Below, one piece after another: positions 37,856 to 47,057 of a stretch of DNA of 64,000 bases. The stretch is from Pelagimonas phthalicica (GTDB taxonomy: Bacteria > Pseudomonadota > Alphaproteobacteria > Rhodobacterales > Rhodobacteraceae), in contig NZ_SOAP01000004.1 of NCBI RefSeq assembly GCF_004364805.1, forward strand, positions 202,308-266,307, in the 5' to 3' direction. The first letter of the stretch is position 1. Each line of letters starts with the position of its first letter. The translations under genes and the position numbers were made by a program. The notes below the pieces were generated by a model. That model saw only the letters and a program-made list of their open reading frames with translations, ran no database searches and was not told the origin of the DNA.

Positions 37856-38599
37856 TCAAAGAAATTGTTGGACTTTGGAAAGGTTTTTGAAAGCAAGAGT
37901 TCCCAGCCCTCCTACACCATTCTCGCGGATAGCACGATAGTCTTCGCGGCTTTTGCGGATGATCTTTTGCAGTGACGCATTGCTTTCTCCACCCACCCGC
38001 ATTTTCACGAAAACCTCAGGGATATAGGCAAGGCGGATCTCGCCTTTGACCAAATACCGCAGCATGGCATCATAATCGGCAGCGATCCGGAACGAGGTGT
38101 CATAAAGCCCCCATGTGTCGAAGACACTGCGCCGCAAATACAGGGTCGGATGGGGTGGCATCCAACCGCGTTTCAGCTTGCTTTGATGATAGTCACCAGA
38201 CCGCCATTTTCGAATGACCTTCTGGATGTCATCAGCAGCCACATAATCCAGATCGCCATAAACGCCGTCAATTTCCGGGTCTTCCATGACCTTTGCGACC
38301 TTAGACAAGATCGAGGACGAGGCAAACAGATCATCCGAATGCATCAGCCCGACCACATCCCCTGTCGTCCGCGCTATGCCCTTGTTGATCCCATCGTAGA
38401 TACCGCCATCTCTTGCGCTTTCCAGGCTGACATCCGCCCCGGCAACCGCCTTGATCGCCTCCAACGTGCCATCGCGTGACCCGCCGTCCTGAATGACGTG
38501 TTCAACGCTGCCGTAATCCTGAGAAGCAACACTGGCCACAGCCTCTGCGACTGTGTTTTCACGATTGAAAACAGCTGTAACAACTGAAATTTTCAACAA
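37856..38599 (-). CDS. Glycosyltransferase family 2 protein (WcaA-like)
   Basis: A GT-A enzyme of about 247 residues. The protein proper starts at tandem TTG codons (38599 and 38596), with AGGGG well placed upstream, and reads KISVVTAVFNRENTVAEAVASV. The frame is open upstream to 38797 but that part has no resemblance to the family. Features: QDGGSRDGTLEAI, MHSDDLF (metal site) and YGDLDYVA. The arrangement matches the WcaA type of polysaccharide glycosyltransferases. It heads the minus-strand fucose unit and is divergent from the GT4 at 38866. Confidence 0.85.
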   Translation of the reverse strand: MLKISVVTAVFNRENTVAEAVASVASQDYGSVEHVIQDGGSRDGTLEAIKAVAGADVSLESARDGGIYDGINKGIARTTGDVVGLMHSDDLFASSSILSKVAKVMEDPEIDGVYGDLDYVAADDIQKVIRKWRSGDYHQSKLKRGWMPPHPTLYLRRSVFDTWGLYDTSFRIAADYDAMLRYLVKGEIRLAYIPEVFVKMRVGGESNASLQKIIRKSREDYRAIRENGVGGLGTLAFKNLSKVQQFL

Positions 38600-38865
38600 G
38601 GCAAAGCCCCTGAGAATGAATATGAGACAACGCCGCTTCGATGGCAGGTCTCCCCGTTGTAAACAAGGTCTTTTTGGCGAGAGATACGGCAATGGGTGAA
38701 AATTTGTGCGCTTTGATAAATCTCTGTCCCTTTCGCCAGCAACTCGGGCGGAATTGCGCAGATCGCGACCAGATTTCAAACGGCCCCGCCTGTACAAGCA
38801 GCATCCTTGAATTCACAGGCAGAGCTAGGTAGACCAACGGCGAAATTTCACTAAAGGCAGTTTTC

Positions 38866-39918
38866 ATGCACATTGCTCTTGTCGGGTACATGTTTGGGGA
38901 TGGCGGCATCCAAACCCATACAGACACTCTTGCCCAAGGCTTGGCCCAAAAGGGGCACGAGGTGAAGGTGATTACACCTGCGGAAATGGCCAACCATAAA
39001 GGCGACCCAATCACCGCCAACGGCTATGAAATCATTGTTCAATCGGGTCTCAAGGATGCTTTGGGCGGCTTTGGTCTGCGCGGTTGGGCCGAGGCCATGG
39101 TCGTCGCGGGCACCGGCTGGAACAGCATGATCGGTACGCTCAGAAGCGGTCCAAACTGCCGCAAGATCTTTTTCGAAGTCATGAGCGGCAAACCGGGCGG
39201 TGCCAAAGACCCCCGTCGCCTTGTTCACCTCGGGTTTGACGCGATTGTCGGTCAGGGCAAACCGGTCGAAGACCGCTTTTGCAAGGAATTCAAATGGAAC
39301 GGTCCACGCTGCACCATTGCTGCGCTTCCCGGTGAACTGGCCCTGCCTCAAGTGAATGAAACCCCACCAGCCGGGGATAAACCGCTGCGCTTTGCCCATT
39401 TTGGGCGCTTGGCGCGACACAAGAATGTGTCGCTACTGGTCGAGCAATGGGACGCCTATGGCGAAGGCGCAACGCTGGATATCTGGGGCGGCGGGGAAGA
39501 TGCCGACCACCTGAAAGACCTCATCGCCCAGAAAGGTCTGGGCGACCAGATCAAGCTCAAAGGCCGCTACCCAAGCGGTGACGCCTATTCTCAGCTTCTG
39601 ACCGAATATGACCTGACCCTGCTTCCGACCATCGGCGAGGAAGGCGCGCCTTTGGTCTTGCTGGAATCCATGGCCTGCGGCGTGCCCTTTGTTGCCAATG
39701 GTGTTGGCGGCATTCCGGATTACACCAATCAGGATTGCAGCGTGACCAGCAAAGGGATCGACGAATTCATGCCGTTGTTACAAGAAATGATTGCGCGCAT
39801 TCGCACCCAAGGCATCAATCGCCCGCGCATTCAGAACTTCTATGCAAACACCTTTTCGCCCAGCGTCCTGACGGATCGCTGGGAGGCGTATTTGAGCGAA
39901 CAAGTGGCCCTGAATTAA
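38866..39918 (+). CDS. Glycosyltransferase family 4 protein (fourth)
   Basis: A 350-residue GT-B enzyme: HIALVGYMFGDGGIQTHTDTLAQGL at the N-terminus, FAHFGRLARHKNVSLLVEQW, and LPTIGEEGAPLVLLESMACGVPFV with the GT4 acidic pair. Its promoter lies in a 266-bp divergent region (38600-38865). A small gap (27 bp) leads to an acyltransferase gene. Substrates unknown. Confidence 0.87.
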   Translation: MHIALVGYMFGDGGIQTHTDTLAQGLAQKGHEVKVITPAEMANHKGDPITANGYEIIVQSGLKDALGGFGLRGWAEAMVVAGTGWNSMIGTLRSGPNCRKIFFEVMSGKPGGAKDPRRLVHLGFDAIVGQGKPVEDRFCKEFKWNGPRCTIAALPGELALPQVNETPPAGDKPLRFAHFGRLARHKNVSLLVEQWDAYGEGATLDIWGGGEDADHLKDLIAQKGLGDQIKLKGRYPSGDAYSQLLTEYDLTLLPTIGEEGAPLVLLESMACGVPFVANGVGGIPDYTNQDCSVTSKGIDEFMPLLQEMIARIRTQGINRPRIQNFYANTFSPSVLTDRWEAYLSEQVALN

Positions 39919-39945
39919 CCCCGCCGGAACATCGAAAGTGCTGAC

Positions 39946-40512
39946 ATGATACCTGCCATCTGGAAAATCAAAGGCACCGTGCTGCGCTGGTCCTGTCCGC
40001 TCTTCTTCAAATCCATCGGGCGAGGCACTTTGTTTACAGGTCGTGTCCGCCTGCCGATGCCGTTTCGCAATATCGAGATCGGGCAAAACTGTATGATCGG
40101 CCACGATGTCTATTTCCAGACCGGGCGCGATTCGACAGTCAGCTTGGGGGATGAGGTCAGTATCAATAGCGGTGGCCATGTCATCGCAAGCGAACGGATT
40201 TCGATTGGCAGCAATGTTGCCATTGGCGAATTCGTCTCAATCCGCGATCAGGACCACAAGTTTCGCCCCGATACAGGCGTGCGCGGGCAAGGGTTCACCG
40301 TGGCCCCCGTCGAAATCAGCGACAATGTCTGGATCGGCAGAGGGGTCTATATCGGCCCCGGCAGCAAGATCGGGTCAGGCAGCATCGTCGCCGCGAATTC
40401 GGTTGTTCATGGGGAGTTTCCGCCAAACAGCCTGATTGCCGGCGCACCCGCAACGGTCCGCCGCACCATCAACCCGGATGGCAGCCGCTCTGCTCCGGAA
40501 CCTTCTAACTGA
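39946..40512 (+). CDS. Hexapeptide-repeat acyltransferase
   Basis: A 188-residue left-handed beta-helix acyltransferase of the maltose/galactoside O-acetyltransferase type. Repeats are seen from NIEIGQNCMIGHDVYF to IGRGVYIGPGSKIGSGS, and a catalytic His lies in RDQDHKF. No membrane segment. It follows the GT4 gene and probably acylates a sugar of the same polymer. Confidence 0.82.
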   Translation: MIPAIWKIKGTVLRWSCPLFFKSIGRGTLFTGRVRLPMPFRNIEIGQNCMIGHDVYFQTGRDSTVSLGDEVSINSGGHVIASERISIGSNVAIGEFVSIRDQDHKFRPDTGVRGQGFTVAPVEISDNVWIGRGVYIGPGSKIGSGSIVAANSVVHGEFPPNSLIAGAPATVRRTINPDGSRSAPEPSN

Positions 40513-40661
40513 ATCCTTTCGCCACTGCACCCGGCCCAATCTTGCCGATTGCCACCATCAAACGCCCGGTCACAGGCGATCTCTAACATTTCCCAGCACG
40601 CATCCCTTGCACAACAAGACAAAGCCCGGCAAAGCAGGCACATTAGCTATCAGGAGCTCCC

Positions 40662-41675
40662 ATGGCGCGCATTTTCATCACCGGAACGGCAGGCTTTATC
40701 GGTTTTCACCTGGCCCAGCTTTTGCTGAGCGAGGGCCATGTCGTGCACGGTCTGGATGGAATGACCGATTACTATGATGTCGACCTGAAGAAGCGCCGCC
40801 ACGCGATCCTGCTGCAATCCCCCAACTTCCAGATGACCGAAGCCATGCTGGAAGATTGCCCAGCCGTGGACAAGGCCATTGATGCCTGCGCCCCGGATTA
40901 CATCGTGCATCTCGCGGGTCAGGCCGGGGTGCGCTATTCGCTGGAAAACCCGCGCGCTTATGTGGATGCCAATGTCACCGGCACCTTCAACATCATGGAG
41001 GCCGCCCGCCGCCACAAGGTCAAACACCTGATGATGGCCTCGACCTCGTCGGTCTATGGGGCCAATACCGACATGCCTTTTGCCGAGACGGATAAGGCGG
41101 ACACGCCGATGACGATCTATGCCGCCACCAAAAAGGCGACAGAGGCAATGGGCCATTCCTATGCTCATCTCTACGACCTCCCCACAACCATGTTCCGGTT
41201 CTTTACGGTTTATGGTCCCTGGGGACGCCCCGATATGGCCTATTTCAAATTCGTCAACGCCATCCTGAACGGCAAAGCGATTGACGTTTACAATCACGGC
41301 GAAATGCAGCGCGATTTCACCTATGTCACCGACCTCGTGCGCGCCATTCGCCTGTTGATGCTTGATGCCGCGCCCGAGCGCCCGGCAGACCGTCAGGTGC
41401 CCGAGGGCGACAGCCTCTCGCCCGTTGCCCCGTTCCGCGTTGTGAATATCGGCAATTCAAAATCGGAACGGCTGCTGGACTTTATCGAAGCCATCGAAGA
41501 CGCCCTTGGCATGAAGGCGACCCGCAACATGATGGAGATCCAGCCCGGCGATGTCCCCGCCACCTGGGCCAATGCCGAGCTGCTGGAACGCCTGACCCAA
41601 TACCGCCCGCAAACCGATATGCGCGACGGTGTGAAACAGTTTGTCGCCTGGTATCGGGACTACTATCAGGTTTGA
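40662..41675 (+). CDS. UDP-glucuronate 4-epimerase (NAD-dependent epimerase)
   Basis: Interconverts UDP-glucuronate and UDP-galacturonate. A 337-residue extended SDR, ATG at 40662 with AGGAG upstream. Landmarks: TGTAGFIGFHLAQLLL, GLDGMTDYYDVDLKKRR (the DYYDxxLKxxR phrase is typical of the GalE-like glucuronate epimerases), HLAGQAGVRYSLENP, STSSVYGAN, YAATKKATE (Tyr-x3-Lys) and FRFFTVYGPWGRPDMAYFKF. It closes the plus-strand part of the polysaccharide locus, converging on the argE-like gene at 25 bp. The galactose epimerase alternative is less likely given the DYYD motif. Confidence 0.9.
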   Translation: MARIFITGTAGFIGFHLAQLLLSEGHVVHGLDGMTDYYDVDLKKRRHAILLQSPNFQMTEAMLEDCPAVDKAIDACAPDYIVHLAGQAGVRYSLENPRAYVDANVTGTFNIMEAARRHKVKHLMMASTSSVYGANTDMPFAETDKADTPMTIYAATKKATEAMGHSYAHLYDLPTTMFRFFTVYGPWGRPDMAYFKFVNAILNGKAIDVYNHGEMQRDFTYVTDLVRAIRLLMLDAAPERPADRQVPEGDSLSPVAPFRVVNIGNSKSERLLDFIEAIEDALGMKATRNMMEIQPGDVPATWANAELLERLTQYRPQTDMRDGVKQFVAWYRDYYQV

Positions 41676-41700
41676 ACAACTCGCCCGTGGCAGCGGTGAC

Positions 41701-42858
41701 CTAGGACACTGCGAACGTGTCGTTCACCTGCAACAGCAGATCGAGGCACCGAGACAGCTGGTCAATATCCAAAAACTCGTTGGCTTTATGCGCTTGCTCA
41801 ATGCTACCCGGGCCACAAACGACCACATCCATCCCCAGCTGTTGAAAGATCCCGGCCTCGGTCCCAAAGGGCACCAAACCGCTTGAATTCGCCCCGGTGA
41901 GCCGCATCAGCAAGTCTTTGGTGGCATTCTGTTTTACCGGCTCCAGTCCGGCAACCTCTCCGATAACCTCAGTCTCGATCCCGGCACCGGGACAACCCCG
42001 CTGCATTGCAGGCAACAGCTCCTTTTCGACAAAATCCGCGATCTGCTCTTTGACAAAAACCGCATCAGACGGCTGAACCGGGCGCATTTCCCAATCAAGC
42101 TGCGCTTTGGGGGGAATGACGTTGTGAACCTTGCCGCCATTTAACGCGCCAATGTTCAGGGTCGTCCAAGGCGGGTCAAAGGGGCCATCCTGAGGCGCGC
42201 GGGCCTTTAGCGCCTCGCGCAGCTCCAATAGCTTTGCAGTATAGCGCACCGCGTATTCCACAGCATTGACGCCCAAATCCGGGGCCGAGCCATGTCCCTC
42301 CAATCCGCGAAACCGGGTTGTGTATTCAAAGCACCCTTTATGCCCGTCAATCACCTGCATCATGGTTGGTTCGCCAACAATCGCCATGGCGGGCCGCAGG
42401 TCATATCGGGCGAGGGACTGCGCCAAATGCCCTGCCCCGACACATCCGGTTTCCTCGTCATAGGTAAAGGCATAATGGATCGGGCGGCTGCGCGGCGTGG
42501 CGGCGAAACGCGGGGCCATCGCTAGGCTGGCCGCCAGAAACCCCTTCATGTCACAGGTGCCGCGCCCATATAGCCGCCCGTCGCGCTCGACCATGTCAAA
42601 CGGGTCACTTGCCCAATCCTGATCCACCACCGGCACGACATCGCAATGCCCCGAAAGAACCAAACCGCCATCCACCTCGGGCCCCAGAGTGGCAAACAGA
42701 TTGGCCTTGGCCCCGGTCGGATCATGCCAGATCTCAACCCGTGCGCCGACATCCTCAAGATAGGCGGCAATATAGGCGACCATCTCAAGGTTGCTGTCGA
42801 CCGAAACGGTTGGAAAAGCGATCAGATCGGCAAGGATGCGTTTTGCCTCGTCCAGCAT
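41701..42858 (-). CDS. M20 family deacetylase, acetylornithine deacetylase-like
   Basis: A 385-residue metal-dependent amidohydrolase of the ArgE branch of peptidase family M20: SGHCDVVPV, YGRGTCDMKGFLAA (bridging Asp), TYDEETGCVGAGH (catalytic Glu pair) and late FGTEAGIFQQLGMDVVVCGPG. Annotated 'argE' by similarity, it could release acetate from N-acetylornithine. Its place as last gene behind a DoeA-type ectoine hydrolase and a class III transaminase instead suggests a role on N-acetyl-2,4-diaminobutyrate. Four bases separate it from the hydrolase gene (42862). Confidence 0.88.
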   Translation of the reverse strand: MLDEAKRILADLIAFPTVSVDSNLEMVAYIAAYLEDVGARVEIWHDPTGAKANLFATLGPEVDGGLVLSGHCDVVPVVDQDWASDPFDMVERDGRLYGRGTCDMKGFLAASLAMAPRFAATPRSRPIHYAFTYDEETGCVGAGHLAQSLARYDLRPAMAIVGEPTMMQVIDGHKGCFEYTTRFRGLEGHGSAPDLGVNAVEYAVRYTAKLLELREALKARAPQDGPFDPPWTTLNIGALNGGKVHNVIPPKAQLDWEMRPVQPSDAVFVKEQIADFVEKELLPAMQRGCPGAGIETEVIGEVAGLEPVKQNATKDLLMRLTGANSSGLVPFGTEAGIFQQLGMDVVVCGPGSIEQAHKANEFLDIDQLSRCLDLLLQVNDTFAVS

Positions 42859-42861
42859 GAC

Positions 42862-44046
42862 CTACCCCTTTCGAAACAGCCTGCGCTCAACATCGCAAAG
42901 CGGCTCTGCCGCCCCGCTCTCAGTGATCAGAATGCTCTCGGTTGTCTCTAACCCCCAGCTCTCCATCCACAGTGCGGGCATAAAGTGAAACACCATGCCG
43001 GGCTGCAAAACAGTGCTGTCCTCACTTCGGATCGAGGCCGTGCGCTCGCCCCAATCGGGCGGATAGCTCAGGCCAACCGGATAGCCCATGCGCCCTGATC
43101 GTTCGATCCCGTATTGGGCCAGAACATCCATAAAGGCCTGGGCAATGTCACAGGTGCGATTGCCGGCCCGCGCCGCATTCAGCCCTGCTTCGATCCCCTT
43201 CAGCTGCGCCTCTTCGGCACGCCGCATGTCATCGGGCGGTGTGCCCAGAAACACCGTGCGCGACAAGGGCGCGTGATACCGGCGGTAACATCCCGACAGT
43301 TCAAAAAACGTCGCTTCACCGTCGCGCATCGGGCGGCCGTCCCATGTCAGATGGGCGGCCGTTGCATCCAATCCTGACGGAGTCAGCGGCACAATCGCCG
43401 GGTAATCACCCCAATCCTCATCCACCCCGGTGATCCCTGCATGCATGATATCCGCAACCAACTCATTCTTGCGCAGCCCCGGCTCCGCGCGCTCAATGGC
43501 GCAGCGCATCACCTTGCCCGTGATCCGCGCCGCCTTGCGCATAAAGGCGATCTCTTCGCCCGATTTCACCAGCCGTTGCCAATTGACCAAGGCGGTCGCG
43601 TCCTGAAACGAGGCTTCGGGCAATTCCTCAGTCAGCACAGCATGGGCCTTGGCGGAATAGTAATAATTCTCCATCTCAACGCCGATGCGCGCGCGTTCGA
43701 ACCCGCGCGCTTTCAGCTGCTCCGCCAGATCTTGCATCGGGTGGATCTCGGTCGACTGAACATAGTGGTCGCCGTAGCCAAGGATATTGCCGTGATCCAT
43801 CCAACAGGTGCGACGCCCGCCCATCATATCCATGTAGCGGCCCCACCAGATCGGTTCGCCCTCCATCGTCAGGATCACCCCCTGATGGACATAAAAGGAC
43901 CAACCGTCATAGCCGGTCAGCCAGGCCTGATTGGACGGGTCGGTGACAAAGATCACATCAAGCCCAGCCTTGGCCATGGCCTCACGCGTTGCGCTGATGC
44001 GGCGTTGGTATTCCGCTGCGCTAAAGGCTGCGTTGTTCTGCGTCAT
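42862..44046 (-). CDS. doeA: M24 family hydrolase, ectoine hydrolase (DoeA/EutD)-like
   Basis: 394 residues, pita-bread fold. The phrases DPSNQAWLTGYDGWSFYVHQ, MEGEPIWWGRYMD, VQSTEIHPM, DATALVNWQR, GYPVGLSYPPDWGERT and ETTESILI match my memory of the ectoine hydrolase DoeA/EutD closely. That enzyme opens the ectoine ring to N-acetyl-2,4-diaminobutyrate. Related X-Pro dipeptidases lack these phrases. Metal ligands of creatinase/M24 peptidases are not all conserved in this group. It stands between the deacetylase and the aminotransferase, consistent with a degradation pathway, but roseobacters can carry several paralogues, so the substrate needs proof. Confidence 0.78.
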   Translation of the reverse strand: MTQNNAAFSAAEYQRRISATREAMAKAGLDVIFVTDPSNQAWLTGYDGWSFYVHQGVILTMEGEPIWWGRYMDMMGGRRTCWMDHGNILGYGDHYVQSTEIHPMQDLAEQLKARGFERARIGVEMENYYYSAKAHAVLTEELPEASFQDATALVNWQRLVKSGEEIAFMRKAARITGKVMRCAIERAEPGLRKNELVADIMHAGITGVDEDWGDYPAIVPLTPSGLDATAAHLTWDGRPMRDGEATFFELSGCYRRYHAPLSRTVFLGTPPDDMRRAEEAQLKGIEAGLNAARAGNRTCDIAQAFMDVLAQYGIERSGRMGYPVGLSYPPDWGERTASIRSEDSTVLQPGMVFHFMPALWMESWGLETTESILITESGAAEPLCDVERRLFRKG

Positions 44047-44057
44047 GTCATTCCCCC

Positions 44058-45431
44058 TTAGCCAAGCACTGTTTTCACAGCGCGTGTTGTTGCTTCGACG
44101 ATTTGATCCGCCTCTCCCTTGGTCAGGCAGAAAGGCGGGGCAAATCCCAGAATATCCCCCTGCGGCATGGCCCGCGCGATAACGTTGCTTTGCTCCAACA
44201 GGGCTGCCGCGATTTGCGGGCCGATCTTGTCCTGGGCGTCAAAAAAGGCGCGACCATCCTTGTCGCGAACAAACTCCACTGCCGCCAACAGGCCTTCGCC
44301 GCGCACATCCCCGACATGAGGGTGATCGCCCAGCGCATCCGTCAAGGCCGCGTTGAGATAGGCCCCAACCTCGCCCGCATTTTCAACAAGGTTCAACTGA
44401 TCCAACAGCCTTAGATTGGCGACACCCGCCGCTGCGCCAATCGGGTGGGCGGAATAAGTCCAGCCATGCCCGATGGCCCCGTTTTCATCCGTGCCTTGTT
44501 CGAGGATCTTCCAGATCTTATCCGAGACAATAGACCCCGACAAAGGCGCATAGGCCGAGGTCAGGCCTTTGGCGATTGTCATGAAATCTGGCCGCAACCC
44601 GTAATGGTCAGAGCCAAACATGCTGCCTAGACGACCAAAACCGGTCACCACTTCGTCAGCCACCAGCCAGATATCGTGCTTGTCCAGAACCGCCTGAATG
44701 GCCGACCAATAGCCTTTGGGTGGAGGCACGATCCCTCCGGTGCCCAAAACCGGTTCACCGATAAAGGCGGCAATGGTATCGGCCCCTTCTCGTTCGATCA
44801 GCGCCTCCAGCGAGGCTACGCATTGCGCGACAAAGGCCTCTTCGCTTTGACCGGGATCGGAGCGGCGAAAGTAATAAGGCGCATCGGTATGGACCACCTG
44901 CGCCAGCGGCAGGTCGAACTTGTTGTGAAACAGCTCAAGCCCGGTCAGCGAACCGGTCATCAACCCCGACCCGTGATAGCCGCGCCACCGCGAGATAATC
45001 TTTTTCTTTTCAGGCCGCCCGAGAATGTTGTTGCAATACCAAATCAACTTGATGTTGGTTTCATTCGCATCCGACCCGGACAACCCGAAATAGACCTTGG
45101 ACATATGATCAGGCGCGCGGTCGAGGATCATTTTGGCGAGGGTGATCGACGCCTCGGTCCCATGCCCGACATAGGAATGGTAATAGGCCAGCTCTTTGGC
45201 CTGTTCCGCGATCGCCTCAGCGATTTCCGGGCGGCCATAGCCGACATTGACACAATAAAGACCGGCAAAGGCATCCAACAGCCTGTTGCCATCCCGGTCC
45301 TGAATGTGACACCCCGAACCGCCCGTCACCACCCGCTGCGCAAGGTCTCCGCGCGCAAAATCGGCAAGATGCGTTGACGGGTGGAAAAAGCTGTCGCGAT
45401 CCCATTGGGCAAGTTGATCATTGTGAAGCAT
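44058..45431 (-). CDS. Class III aminotransferase
   Basis: A 457-residue PLP enzyme from the ATG at 45431 (AGGGA upstream; the open frame continues to 45506 without support). Landmarks: GCHIQDRDGNRLLDAFAGLY, GLSGSDANETNIKLIWYCN, ADEVVTGFGRLGSMFGSDHYG and the PLP lysine in FMTIAKGLTSAYAPLSG. Class III enzymes act on omega-amino groups such as diaminobutyrate, GABA, taurine or beta-alanine. Following a TRAP transporter and preceding the hydrolase and deacetylase, it would fit as a diaminobutyrate transaminase (DoeD-like), giving aspartate semialdehyde. Confidence 0.85.
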   Translation of the reverse strand: MLHNDQLAQWDRDSFFHPSTHLADFARGDLAQRVVTGGSGCHIQDRDGNRLLDAFAGLYCVNVGYGRPEIAEAIAEQAKELAYYHSYVGHGTEASITLAKMILDRAPDHMSKVYFGLSGSDANETNIKLIWYCNNILGRPEKKKIISRWRGYHGSGLMTGSLTGLELFHNKFDLPLAQVVHTDAPYYFRRSDPGQSEEAFVAQCVASLEALIEREGADTIAAFIGEPVLGTGGIVPPPKGYWSAIQAVLDKHDIWLVADEVVTGFGRLGSMFGSDHYGLRPDFMTIAKGLTSAYAPLSGSIVSDKIWKILEQGTDENGAIGHGWTYSAHPIGAAAGVANLRLLDQLNLVENAGEVGAYLNAALTDALGDHPHVGDVRGEGLLAAVEFVRDKDGRAFFDAQDKIGPQIAAALLEQSNVIARAMPQGDILGFAPPFCLTKGEADQIVEATTRAVKTVLG

Positions 45432-45621
45432 GGGCTTCCCTTTCTGACAAAGGCGGCGACCCGCCTGTTTCGTGAAAGGAGCCTGATGCACGCAACAAAC
45501 CACCATGGTTTGACCCGAGCAGATCGGCTCCGCTCAACCAGACAGCAGCGCGCAATGCCTTTATTGTCAGGGTGTGCAAATCCAGCCATGAAATGGTTTC
45601 AAACGCAATACCAATTTGGCC

Positions 45622-45651
45622 AGAAAAAGGGGCGGTTACAAAACCGCCCCT
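45622..45651 (-). terminator. Terminator of the first TRAP operon
   Basis: GGGGCGGTT (45629-45637) pairs with AACCGCCCC (45642-45650). Read on the minus strand it ends in TTTTT. It follows dctM, so the aminotransferase unit downstream must be expressed from read-through or its own promoter. Confidence 0.87.
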
Positions 45652-45698
45652 CATACCGCTTAAACTACGTGCTTTTCGATCAAATCGCGATACCCAAC

Positions 45699-47057
45699 CT
45701 ACCTGTTCGGCAACAGGATCAGGGCAAGGTCAGGCACCAGCGACACCAGGAACCACACGCCAATCAACGCAACGAGATAAGGCACCGTGTAGCGCAGCAG
45801 GCGGAAATACGGGACACCCGTCACCCCCGAGGCCACATAGAGGTTCAACCCATAGGGCGGGGTAATGAACCCGATTGATGCGCCGACCAGGAAAATGACC
45901 GAGAAATGGATCGGATCAATTCCAACCGAGGCCGCAATCGGGGCCAAAATCGGGGCCAGGATGATCGTAACCGGCAGGCTTTCCAAAACCATGCCGGAAA
46001 AGAAAACAATCATCATGGAGGTGAACAGCACCGCGTAATACCCCCCCATCGAGGTCACGAAATCACCAATCGTCTGCTGCGCACCAAGCAACGACAGGAT
46101 CTGCTGCATCACCACCGAAACGGCGATCAGCGGGGCCAGAATACCGCTGATTTGCGCGGACCGCACAACAATCGACGGGATTTGCGGAATGGTGAACCCT
46201 TCGACGACAAACATCTCGGCAAAGCTTTTCTCAGACAGCGGTTTGTTGCGATCCGAGCCCATGATCTTGTTCAGCGGATAGCTGACCAGCCCCGCGATCA
46301 CACAGAAACCAACGGTCACACCCGCCGCCTCGGTCGGAGAGAATTTGCCCGTGTAAATCCCCCACAGAACCAGCCCGATGGCAAAGAAACCCAGCCAGGC
46401 TCCAAAGGCGGTTTTCAGGATACGGTTCAGGTTCAGGGGGATCAGGTGCCCCCAGCCATTGATCCGGCAGATGATCCAACAGGCCAGTTGCATGCCGATG
46501 ACCATCAATGCGCCGGGCAGGATGCCCGCGACAAAAAGATCCGAGATCGGCAGGTTCAGCAAAAAGCCATAGACAATAAAGATGATCGACGGCGGAATGA
46601 TGATCCCAACCGTTCCACCAGCAGCTGCCGTCGCCGCCGAGAACCGCTCGTCATAGCCGCCCTTGACCATTTCAGGATGCAGCATCGAACCAATGGTGGC
46701 CGTGGTCGCCGAGTTGGAGCCGGAAATCGCGGCAAAGAGACCGCAAGCCCCCAATGACGCCATCGCCAACCCGCCCCTCAACCAGCCCAGACAGGCATAG
46801 GCAAAATCCGATAACCTTCGCGCAATCCCCGATTGGTTGATCAAATCCCCGGTCAGAATGAACAGCGGCATCGCCAACAGGGCAAAGCCCTTGTTGAACA
46901 CATTCATCAGCTCCGCCCCCATATTGTCCAGGGTCAGGCCCAGGACAAAGGAACAGCCCAGAACCCAATAGGCGATCACCAGAAACACCGGCACGCCCAG
47001 CATGAACAGCAGCGTGACCCCAAGAGAGATCAGCGTAACCCAAGTTCCGTCAGTCAT
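45699..47057 (-). CDS. dctM: TRAP transporter large permease (DctM type)
   Basis: A 452-residue inner-membrane protein with about 12 helices, the ion-coupled translocation subunit of a TRAP uptake system. Characteristic phrases: AMPLFILTGDLINQSG, AISGSNSATTATIGSMLHPEM, GGTVGIIIPPSIIFIVYG and FITPPYGLNLYVASG. The start overlaps the dctQ stop by one base (TAATG). With DctP and DctQ it forms a solute uptake system; the substrate is possibly the ectoine-type compound handled by the genes downstream. The extended loops make it slightly longer than common DctM (about 430). Confidence 0.93.
   Translation of the reverse strand: MTDGTWVTLISLGVTLLFMLGVPVFLVIAYWVLGCSFVLGLTLDNMGAELMNVFNKGFALLAMPLFILTGDLINQSGIARRLSDFAYACLGWLRGGLAMASLGACGLFAAISGSNSATTATIGSMLHPEMVKGGYDERFSAATAAAGGTVGIIIPPSIIFIVYGFLLNLPISDLFVAGILPGALMVIGMQLACWIICRINGWGHLIPLNLNRILKTAFGAWLGFFAIGLVLWGIYTGKFSPTEAAGVTVGFCVIAGLVSYPLNKIMGSDRNKPLSEKSFAEMFVVEGFTIPQIPSIVVRSAQISGILAPLIAVSVVMQQILSLLGAQQTIGDFVTSMGGYYAVLFTSMMIVFFSGMVLESLPVTIILAPILAPIAASVGIDPIHFSVIFLVGASIGFITPPYGLNLYVASGVTGVPYFRLLRYTVPYLVALIGVWFLVSLVPDLALILLPNR

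Noticed and set aside
38600..38797. 66-residue N-terminal extension of the WcaA-like glycosyltransferase
   Set aside because: Sequence is not like the family, and a well-placed AGGGG before TTG at 38599 explains the start.
45906..46757. 283-codon frame very rich in Arg, Asn, Gly over dctM
   Set aside because: Low-complexity composition is what the complement of a membrane protein gene gives; no domain, no ribosome binding site.
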